The notes under the pieces were generated by a model. The model was not told where the DNA came from and ran no database searches. It saw only the letters and a program-made list of their open reading frames with translations. Source: an uncultured Nitrospira sp. (GTDB lineage Bacteria; Nitrospirota; Nitrospiria; Nitrospirales; Nitrospiraceae). From it: a stretch of 6,304 nt of DNA. Location: positions 1-6,304 of the forward strand of contig CAMLHQ010000125.1 of assembly GCA_946479785.1 (NCBI GenBank). Reading direction: 5' to 3'. Position numbers and translations under genes: made by a program. Each line of letters opens with the position of its first letter. The first letter of the stretch is position 1. Shown here piece after piece: positions 1 to 5,411 of this stretch.

Positions 1-100
1 AACACCCTCTGGATGATCCGCGATATTCAGTCACTCCATAGTGCACGAGGGGAATGGTTTTTCGACAGCCTGCCAGGTCGCATGTTAGGATGCCGGCCCC
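1..100. other. Upstream non-coding stretch before the membrane-protein gene
   Basis: No gene could be assigned here. One forward frame is open from base 1 to a stop near 150 but overlaps the next gene and has no recognisable protein features. Another forward frame ends at a TAG at 39-41 and could be the last dozen codons of an upstream gene, but this cannot be shown. A purine-rich AGGA at 87-90 lies 10 bases before the ATG at 101 and may be its ribosome binding site. The stretch around 55-76 (a T-run followed by CGACAGCCTGCC) looks like a recurrent intergenic motif I loosely associate with Nitrospira genomes; I cannot verify that. Confidence 0.4.
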
Positions 101-532
101 ATGGACTGGTTGCTCTCCACGGTTCAACAATACGTTTCCACTGACACGTTGATCTGGCTCACTGTGCTGTCGATGGTCTTTTTTATCGGTACGCTGATCG
201 CGATCCCGTTCATCCTGGTGCGGCTGCCGGCAGACTATTTTGACGTCCGCGTCCCGCGCCCCTGGATGAAAGATCACCATCCCGTCCTTCGGCTCGTCGG
301 CCACATCGTGAAAAACGCCGTTGGCGCCATTTTCCTCTTCGCCGGATTTTTGATGCTGTTTCTGCCAGGCCAAGGCGTCCTGACCATGCTCATCGGAATC
401 TCAATGCTGGATTTTCCGGGCAAGCGGAAAGTGGAGGCGAAACTGATCGGCCAGCCGACCGTGTTAAGCGTGGTCAATAGCATGCGCCAGAAATTCAACA
501 AACCGCCGCTCCTCCTTGCACCGGATCAATAA
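101..532 (+). CDS. Small two-helix membrane protein, PGPGW-type
   Basis: This 143-residue inner-membrane protein has no known biochemical role. Two hydrophobic stretches are visible: residues 17-40 (a clear transmembrane helix) and about 73-103 (long enough for one helix or a tight hairpin). The second contains PGQG at residues 89-92 inside LFLPGQGVLTMLIGI, which resembles the signature of the putative transmembrane PGPGW family, with Gln where that family often has another residue. A basic loop (DVRVPRPWMKDHH, 48-60) separates the helices. The C-terminal tail (107-143) is basic and probably cytosolic. The ATG at 101 is preceded by AGGA at 87-90. The stop lies 5 bases before polA, which suggests one transcript, but nothing in the protein points to a replication role. 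The family assignment rests on motif resemblance only. Confidence 0.75.
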   Translation: MDWLLSTVQQYVSTDTLIWLTVLSMVFFIGTLIAIPFILVRLPADYFDVRVPRPWMKDHHPVLRLVGHIVKNAVGAIFLFAGFLMLFLPGQGVLTMLIGISMLDFPGKRKVEAKLIGQPTVLSVVNSMRQKFNKPPLLLAPDQ

Positions 533-537
533 CGTCA

Positions 538-3198
538 ATGCCGCCGTCAACAGCCTCCAGCCGACCGACCCTCTACTTGATCGATGCGAGCGCTTACATC
601 TATCGCGCCTTCTTTGCCCTACCGGCATTGAACAATTCGAAAGGCCTTCAGACCAATGCGGTCTACGGGTTTACCACCACGTTGCTGAAGATCATCCGCG
701 AGCACCAGCCTGACGGTCTGGCCGTTGCCTTCGACGAAAAGGGCCCCACCCTTCGCCATGAAGAATACAAGGCGTACAAGGCGCAGCGTCCGCCGATGCC
801 GGAGGGTATGAGCGTCCAGATTCCCTATGTCCATCGCGTGGTCGAAGCTCTGAACATTCCCGCTCTCAGGCAGGCGGGCTACGAGGCCGACGATCTGATC
901 GGGACCTTGGCCTGTCAGGCGGAGCGGGCCGGCTATGATGTTGTCATCGTCACCGGTGACAAGGACATGTTTCAACTCCTGACGCCGCACATCCGCATCT
1001 ACGATCCGGTCAAAGGCAAATGGTTCGGGGAAGCGGAATGCCGCGAGAGGTTCGGTGTCGAACCGGGGCGTGTCGTGGAAGTGATGGGCCTGATGGGCGA
1101 CAGCACCGACAACATTCCCGGTGTGAAAGGCATCGGCGAGAAAACTGCCATAAAACTAATCGCGCAGTTCGGCACGATCGACGAGTTGTTGCGCCATGTC
1201 GATGAAGTCACGCCGGCGCGGATCAAGGCCTTGTTGATCGAGCAGGCGGACAACGCTCGCCTCAGCAGGAAGCTCGCGACCATCGAGACCCAGAGCCCGG
1301 TGGAGTTTCACCCCGAGTTGTATCGGATCAATCCGCCTCATCAAGATAAGTTGACTGATCTCCTGCGCGAACTCGAATTCACCACTTTGCTGAAGAACCT
1401 CTGCCCTTCTCCGAAGCCGAATGAGGGCAAGGCGCAGGACACGACCATCATCGAAGATGAAGCAGCCGCGCAGCGCTTCGTCGATGGCTTGCCGAAAGGC
1501 GGTTCCCTCGGAATCCAGTGCCTTCTGGCCGGCAGGCCGGGCCTGGATGCGAAAGTGCTCGGCCTGGCCGTTTCAACCGGCGGGAAGACCGCCTTCATTC
1601 CGCTGGACGTCCGCACGTTCATGCGGCCCATCACGACGCTCTTGCACGATCCAAATAGACCCAAGATCGTGCACGACCTCAAAGCAACGCTGCTGGCGTT
1701 CCATCGCATCGGATTGACGCTCGCCGGTCCCTTCGTCGATACGATGATTGCGGACTATCTGCTCAATCCCAACCGGCGGGATCATCAACTAGAGACCATT
1801 GCGATAGAGATGTTGGGCGAACGGCTCGCGAGGGGGAAACAGGCGAAGGTGGAACCGCAATCGCTGTTCGAAGTGGATCATGGTTCGCGGGACGAAGCGG
1901 CGGAAGCGGCAGCCGCGTTAGCCCGCCTTGGGCCGGTGCTCACGGAGCGCCTGTTTGAACAAGGCAGCATGAAACTCTTTACCGACGTCGAAATGCCTCT
2001 TGTGCCGATATTGGCTGAGATCGAGGGGAACGGATTCCTGCTGGACGTCGAAGGGCTGCATGCGCTGAGCAAGGAACTGGAACGAGAGCTTGACCGCATC
2101 ACGGAGAGGATCGCCGGGTTGGCGGGCGGCGAGTTCAACATCAATTCGCCGAAACAGCTCGCGACGGTGCTCTTCGAGAAGCTCGGACTCAAGCCGGTCC
2201 GCAAGACGAAGACGGGTTATTCCACGGATGAGGACACGCTCACCCAACTGGCTGCTCAACACGAGTTGCCGTCACAGATTCTGAACTGCCGGAGTCTCAG
2301 CAAACTCAAGTCGACCTATGTCGATGCACTGCCAGAGTTGGTCAGGCCGGAGACCAAGCGCCTACACACTTCGCTCAATCAAACCGTGGCGGCAACGGGA
2401 CGACTTTCTTCCACCGAGCCGAACCTCCAAAATATCCCGGTCAAAGGCGACTATGGCTTGCGTATCCGCGAAGCCTTCATCGCGCCGAAGGGGCATGAAT
2501 TACTCTGTGCCGACTACAGCCAGATCGAGCCGCGCATCCTCGCACATTTGTCGCAAGATCCTCGGCTGCTCGCCGTGTTTTCCAAGGGCGAAGATATTCA
2601 CATGGCGACGGCAATGGAAATTTTTAGCCTGCCGTCGAGTCAAATTACGAAAGACATGCGGCGGGCCGCCAAGACCGTCGTCTTCGGCATCGTCTATGGC
2701 ATCAGCCCGTTCGGCCTTTCGCAAAACATCGGTGTTCCGCAGGCGGAGGCCAAGAAGTATATCGACACATTTTTTGAACGGTTCCCAGCAGTCCGGGCGC
2801 TCATGGACCGGAACATCGCCGAAGGAAAAGAAAAAGGGTACACCACGACCATACTCGGACGTCGGCGGCCGATCCCCGAATTGCAGAGCGTCGATCCGGT
2901 GCAGCGTGGCTTCGGCGAGCGGATGGCGGTGAATAGCCCGATCCAAGGCTCGGCAGCGGACCTGATCAAAGTCGCCATGATCAACGTCCACAAGACATTG
3001 CACGACGAGTTGCCGCACGCGAGGATGATCCTCCAAGTCCATGACGAGTTAATCTTTGAGGTGCCGGAAAAGGATTTGGAGGAGACGAAGCAGCTTGTGA
3101 AGCGGGAGATGGAAGGTGTGGGCAGGCAGCTCGGTCTGTCGGTTCCTCTGAAGGTCGATTTAGGCGTCGGCAAAAACTGGCGGGTGGCGCATCCATAG
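538..3198 (+). CDS. polA: DNA polymerase I with inactive proofreading domain
   Basis: This 886-residue enzyme fills repair gaps and removes Okazaki primers; E. coli Pol I has 928 residues. The 5'-nuclease domain (about 11-290) is intact, with carboxylates D16, D66, E116, D118, D119, D141, D143, D188 and D191 and a helix-hairpin-helix NIPGVKGIGEKTA (192-204). The middle domain (about 305-475) has the 3'-5' exonuclease fold region, but the motif I segment at 322-330 contains no acidic residue, T384 replaces E. coli D424, and A457 replaces D501, so proofreading should be absent, as in Taq. The polymerase domain (about 480-886) has motif A DYSQIEPR (D659, E664), O helix R708/K712/F716/Y720 and motif C HDE (835-837), all catalytic residues present. 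P665 and V715 are unusual. No good ribosome binding site precedes the ATG, and the preceding stop is 5 bases away, so translational coupling is likely. Confidence 0.97.
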   Translation: MPPSTASSRPTLYLIDASAYIYRAFFALPALNNSKGLQTNAVYGFTTTLLKIIREHQPDGLAVAFDEKGPTLRHEEYKAYKAQRPPMPEGMSVQIPYVHRVVEALNIPALRQAGYEADDLIGTLACQAERAGYDVVIVTGDKDMFQLLTPHIRIYDPVKGKWFGEAECRERFGVEPGRVVEVMGLMGDSTDNIPGVKGIGEKTAIKLIAQFGTIDELLRHVDEVTPARIKALLIEQADNARLSRKLATIETQSPVEFHPELYRINPPHQDKLTDLLRELEFTTLLKNLCPSPKPNEGKAQDTTIIEDEAAAQRFVDGLPKGGSLGIQCLLAGRPGLDAKVLGLAVSTGGKTAFIPLDVRTFMRPITTLLHDPNRPKIVHDLKATLLAFHRIGLTLAGPFVDTMIADYLLNPNRRDHQLETIAIEMLGERLARGKQAKVEPQSLFEVDHGSRDEAAEAAAALARLGPVLTERLFEQGSMKLFTDVEMPLVPILAEIEGNGFLLDVEGLHALSKELERELDRITERIAGLAGGEFNINSPKQLATVLFEKLGLKPVRKTKTGYSTDEDTLTQLAAQHELPSQILNCRSLSKLKSTYVDALPELVRPETKRLHTSLNQTVAATGRLSSTEPNLQNIPVKGDYGLRIREAFIAPKGHELLCADYSQIEPRILAHLSQDPRLLAVFSKGEDIHMATAMEIFSLPSSQITKDMRRAAKTVVFGIVYGISPFGLSQNIGVPQAEAKKYIDTFFERFPAVRALMDRNIAEGKEKGYTTTILGRRRPIPELQSVDPVQRGFGERMAVNSPIQGSAADLIKVAMINVHKTLHDELPHARMILQVHDELIFEVPEKDLEETKQLVKREMEGVGRQLGLSVPLKVDLGVGKNWRVAHP

Positions 3199-3211
3199 GG
3201 CGACGCGTGCC

Positions 3212-3226
3212 TCTCGCTCAGCGAGA
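3212..3226 (+). terminator. Weak hairpin after polA, possible terminator
   Basis: TCTCGC (3212-3217) and GCGAGA (3221-3226) form a 6-bp stem with a 3-base TCA loop, 13 bases after the polA stop. No T-run follows (the next bases are AAGGGCAAG), so it does not meet the intrinsic-terminator pattern. It could be an attenuating or mRNA-stabilising hairpin, or chance. Confidence 0.25.
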
Positions 3227-3283
3227 AAGGGCAAGACAAGGTTAACCAAGGCGCCTCGTTCCTAGGTCGGGAATTGGAATCAC

Positions 3284-4165
3284 ATGAAGGATAAGGAACA
3301 ACAACATATTGACTACTCGCGCGACGTGCTTCATGCGGCTGAAGTAACGCGGCGTGGGTTCATGGTGTCAACGCTGGCGATGGGCTTTGCTCTGGCTGCA
3401 CGCCCGGTCTGGGCCGAGACAATCGTCACGGATGCGTCAGGTTTGACGGCTGGTGATGTCATGATTCCAGTCGGCGACGGCGACATTCCAGCCTATCGTG
3501 CAATGCCGTCACAAGGACGCTTGTTTCCGGTCGTTCTGGTCGTCCAGGAAATCTTCGGCGTCCACGAACACATTAAAGACGTGTGTCGCCGACTGGCCAA
3601 GCTGGGGTATATGGCCGTCGCACCAGAGCTCTATGCGCGGCAGGGCAATGTCTCCAGGCTGTCCGACATCGATGAGATCCGCAAAGTCGTGTCGAAAGTG
3701 CCAGATGCGCAGGTCATGGCCGATCTCGATGCAGCCGTGGCATGGGTCAAGGCTTCAGAGCAAGGCAATGTTGAGAAGCTCGGTATCACGGGATTTTGCT
3801 GGGGTGGGCGGATTGTCTGGCTGTATGCTGGGCACAGTGCCCAACTTAAAGCCGGCGTTGCCTGGTATGGACGACTCGTCGGCAAGGCAAGCGAACTTCA
3901 ACCCACGCACCCGATAGGCATTGCAGCGAGCTTGAAAGCTCCGGTGCTCGGTCTTTATGGCGGAAACGATCAAGGCATCCCCCTTGAGACGGTTGATCAA
4001 ATGCGGACGGAACTGAAGGCGGCTAATAGTCCGTCTAGTATTATCGTGTATCCAGATGCTCCTCACGCCTTCTATGCCGATTATCGAGCGAGCTACCGCA
4101 AGGAGCCGGCGGAGGATGGATGGCGTCGGCTGCAGACCTGGTTCAAGAAGCATGACGTGGCATAG
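3284..4165 (+). CDS. Tat-exported dienelactone hydrolase family protein
   Basis: This 293-residue alpha/beta-hydrolase belongs to the dienelactone hydrolase (carboxymethylenebutenolidase) family, whose classic members open the lactone ring of dienelactone in chlorocatechol breakdown. A twin-arginine motif TRRGFM (R23, R24), a hydrophobic stretch (27-39) and a cleavage site after VWA (residue 44) predict folded export through Tat. The mature part, about 249 residues, fits the usual family length. Active-site residues are all visible: E89 in QEIFGVHEH, nucleophile C172 in GFCWGG, D229 in GGNDQG, and H261 in APHAFY. The ATG follows a modest GGAA at 3276-3279. The gene starts 85 bases after polA and may have its own promoter, though none is clear. 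Neighbours do not indicate an aromatic pathway, so the true substrate is unknown; a general periplasmic ester or lactone hydrolase is as likely. Confidence 0.93.
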   Translation: MKDKEQQHIDYSRDVLHAAEVTRRGFMVSTLAMGFALAARPVWAETIVTDASGLTAGDVMIPVGDGDIPAYRAMPSQGRLFPVVLVVQEIFGVHEHIKDVCRRLAKLGYMAVAPELYARQGNVSRLSDIDEIRKVVSKVPDAQVMADLDAAVAWVKASEQGNVEKLGITGFCWGGRIVWLYAGHSAQLKAGVAWYGRLVGKASELQPTHPIGIAASLKAPVLGLYGGNDQGIPLETVDQMRTELKAANSPSSIIVYPDAPHAFYADYRASYRKEPAEDGWRRLQTWFKKHDVA

Positions 4166-4284
4166 GGCGAACTTCTTTATGGGCAATCTCGTGAGCCGCA
4201 AAGTGCTTAAGGGATGAGCGAGTTAGTGCATTGCATTTGTGTGCCCTACCACCACGCAGATACATGCCAGCCCCGGCTTCAAAA

Positions 4285-4303
4285 TTAAGGACCCTTCCCT
4301 TAA
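4285..4303. repeat. Inverted repeat, 6-bp stem, 7-base loop
   Basis: TTAAGG (4285-4290) is the exact reverse complement of CCTTAA (4298-4303), with loop ACCCTTC. It lies about 120 bases after the hydrolase stop. A run of T does not follow, so a terminator role is doubtful. It is the first of three hairpins in close succession. Confidence 0.5.
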
Positions 4304-4334
4304 CAAATAGTCGCGAAATGGATGAATAGGGCAC

Positions 4335-4372
4335 GGGACTCGAGATGCGGATGAATTACCGCATCTCGTCCC
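4335..4372. repeat. Strong bulged hairpin (10 + 4 bp)
   Basis: CGAGATGCGG (4341-4350) and CCGCATCTCG (4359-4368) form a perfect 10-bp stem around an 8-base loop, ATGAATTA. After a 2-base bulge (CT, 4339-4340) the stem continues with GGGA (4335-4338) pairing with TCCC (4369-4372). The bulged-stem shape is like that of REP-type elements or structured RNA, but no T-run follows, so it is not a standard terminator. Whether it is repeated in the genome cannot be seen here. Confidence 0.75.
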
Positions 4373-4379
4373 AGATCCA

Positions 4380-4397
4380 TGCGGCTCAACAGCCGCA
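4380..4397. repeat. Tight hairpin, 7-bp stem, 4-base loop
   Basis: TGCGGCT (4380-4386) pairs perfectly with AGCCGCA (4391-4397) around a CAAC tetraloop. It begins 7 bases after the larger hairpin ends, and both left arms contain ATGCGG, so the two may be parts of one structured element. Confidence 0.65.
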
Positions 4398-4478
4398 GCT
4401 TGGAGAAAGATACCTACCTCATCAAATGGCAGAACACAGTAAGTCTCGTATTTTAAAAAAGAATTGAGATTGAGACAG

Positions 4479-4655
4479 ATGCCTATCAAGGCGGCGCTGT
4501 GCGGTATATCTCTTGCTGTCTCTAAGCCGACATCGGCTTATGACTTTCAAGATAATGTTCTCGCTTGGAAGAGAGCAGAACCGGAGGAAAACCGTGCAGC
4601 CCAGGAAACTTCTTCAGATTTGTTCTTTAAGCATTGCCTTGTTCGTTCCCCATAA
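4479..4655 (+). CDS. Possible small secreted protein ORF (58 aa)
   Basis: The ATG at 4479 opens a 58-codon frame ending at a TAA at 4653-4655. The predicted product starts MPIKAALCGISLAVSKPTSA, which reads like a short Sec signal peptide: basic start, a hydrophobic core at residues 5-15, and TSA before a possible cleavage after residue 20. The remaining 38 residues are charged and not recognised. It overlaps the first 62 bases of the PEP-CTERM gene in a different frame. GAGA at 4472-4475 is a weak ribosome binding site only 3 bases from the ATG. It might be a leader ORF coupled to the next gene, a decayed paralogue's start, or chance. No homologue is recognised. Confidence 0.2.
   Translation: MPIKAALCGISLAVSKPTSAYDFQDNVLAWKRAEPEENRAAQETSSDLFFKHCLVRSP
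4523..4540. promoter_or_regulatory. Palindrome in the leader of the PEP-CTERM gene
   Basis: TAAGCCGACATCGGCTTA gives a 7-bp stem (4523-4529 with 4534-4540) and a 4-base centre, or an almost perfect 18-base DNA palindrome. It lies 53 bases before the GTG start at 4594. It could be an RNA hairpin or a dimeric regulator's operator. Just upstream, CTGTCTC (4516-4522) is complementary to GAGACAG (4472-4478), so the leader has further pairing potential. The function is inferred from position only. Confidence 0.4.
4583..4587 (+). promoter_or_regulatory. Shine-Dalgarno site fixing the GTG start of the PEP-CTERM gene
   Basis: GGAGG lies 6 bases before the GTG at 4594-4596, an ideal spacing. It is the clearest ribosome binding site in the window. 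The in-frame alternatives (TTG 4513, ATG 4540, ATG 4555) lack a comparable site and would put a long charged extension before the signal peptide. Confidence 0.8.
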
Positions 4656-5259
4656 CGAGGCAATGGCCATCACGATTTCGATTGACCCGCTCAACACCTA
4701 TCTGTTCACCAATAATGACCCTTGGTCAGGCAATGGTTCGGTTCCGGGCACGACGCCAATTGCGCTCGGTGCGTTGGGCATCAACGGAGGAGACCTCATA
4801 CAACTTGAGGAGCTAGGCGCTTGGTATGATGGTCATGCTGGGTATGGTCCGGGTGTAGACGTATCGGCCATGGACACTGTTAAGGAGATGATCGGAGTGT
4901 TCAGCAGTAGCGATACACTCCTGGCGCCAAATATCCTCGATCGGGTCCCGGACGCTCTTGATGCGGGGGTCCACATCGTTACCTGGAATACCTTGTTTGG
5001 TAACATGCCGACGGACATTCCCTATGACTTTGGGATCACGAACACGTTTCTTTATGTTCCTGTTGGAGCCAATTATCTCTTCGTCGCCGCTCATGATATC
5101 TACTACAGTGACAACTCCGATCCAAACGGAGATTTCGCTGTCCGAATCACTCGGATAGACTCTGTGCCGGAACCGTCGACACTTCTGCTCCTTGCCCCAG
5201 TATTCATGACGCTCGGCTTTCTTTCACGGACAAGAAAGTATTTGAATAGGCACGATTAA
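4594..5259 (+). CDS. PEP-CTERM sorted exported protein, unassigned domain
   Basis: From the GTG at 4594 this encodes 221 residues. The first 25 form a textbook Sec signal: MQPRK, a hydrophobic core (6-18) and AMA before cleavage. The C-terminus carries a PEP-CTERM tag: VPEPST (191-196), a hydrophobic helix (197-211) and a basic tail with RTRK. Exosortase/EpsH-type enzymes recognise such tags and place the protein at the cell surface or in the exopolysaccharide matrix; no exosortase is in this window. The mature part (26-189) is acidic and rich in Asp, Gly and Asn. A stretch at 168-186 (DIYYSDNSDPNGDFAVRI) recalls the D-x-Y-x-DN pattern of LecA-like calcium-dependent sugar-binding beta-sandwiches, a weak resemblance only. 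The gene is less GC-rich than its neighbours and stands alone, with a long structured leader upstream. Confidence 0.85.
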   Translation: MQPRKLLQICSLSIALFVPHNEAMAITISIDPLNTYLFTNNDPWSGNGSVPGTTPIALGALGINGGDLIQLEELGAWYDGHAGYGPGVDVSAMDTVKEMIGVFSSSDTLLAPNILDRVPDALDAGVHIVTWNTLFGNMPTDIPYDFGITNTFLYVPVGANYLFVAAHDIYYSDNSDPNGDFAVRITRIDSVPEPSTLLLLAPVFMTLGFLSRTRKYLNRHD

Positions 5260-5411
5260 GGACGCCTTTCATCCCGGTACACCACCGTTGACTGCCCCGA
5301 GCAGGTCCCCCGACCGCTTTTCCTGGGCCGCACGCCAACCCAACACCCCGGCTTGAGCCTTCCCGCGACACGTGATACGGTCACAATTTCTATCCCTCAG
5401 ACAATCCGCCT
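5260..5411. other. Intergenic region with composition change
   Basis: No gene, T-rich terminator or clear promoter is visible. The composition turns GC- and C-rich from about 5280 onward. GTGA (5372-5375) and TCAC (5381-5384) form only a 4-bp inverted repeat. A TGA in frame with the next gene lies at 5373-5375 and limits how far that gene could extend upstream. Confidence 0.4.

Larger units (their letters stand above)
4166..4478. other. Long intergenic region with clustered hairpins
   Basis: These 313 bases contain no convincing gene. Reverse-strand open frames at 4143-4334 and 4223-4489 lack recognisable protein features or ribosome binding sites, and a forward ATG at 4214 gives only 24 codons. 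Three inverted repeats lie at 4285-4303, 4335-4372 and 4380-4397 and are listed separately. The region is less GC-rich towards its right end, with a run of T and A residues at 4451-4460. I searched by eye for tRNA loops, a sigma-54 promoter (GG-N10-GC) and a c-di-GMP riboswitch and found none. Confidence 0.6.

Noticed and set aside
2318..3239. Long alternative frames (204 aa forward, 180 and 181 aa reverse) inside polA
   Set aside because: They overlap the catalytic polymerase region and their proteins show no recognisable motif; they are shadows of polA codon bias.
4230..4250. Possible sigma-54 promoter on the minus strand (GGGCAC followed by TGCA)
   Set aside because: The spacing between GG and GC is 9 with the correct -24 register, or 10 only with a poor -24 element, and it would point away from the PEP-CTERM gene.
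4335..4397. Intrinsic terminator for the hydrolase gene
   Set aside because: The stems are strong but no T-run follows either hairpin on either strand.
4166..4478. tRNA gene in the intergenic region
   Set aside because: No TTCRA-type T-loop with flanking stem and no cloverleaf could be built on either strand by eye.
4143..4489. Reverse-strand frames of 63 and 88 codons in the intergenic region
   Set aside because: No ribosome binding site, no recognisable features, and they run across the hairpins.
4441..4593. c-di-GMP (GEMM) riboswitch in the PEP-CTERM leader
   Set aside because: The conserved core sequences of that class are not visible.
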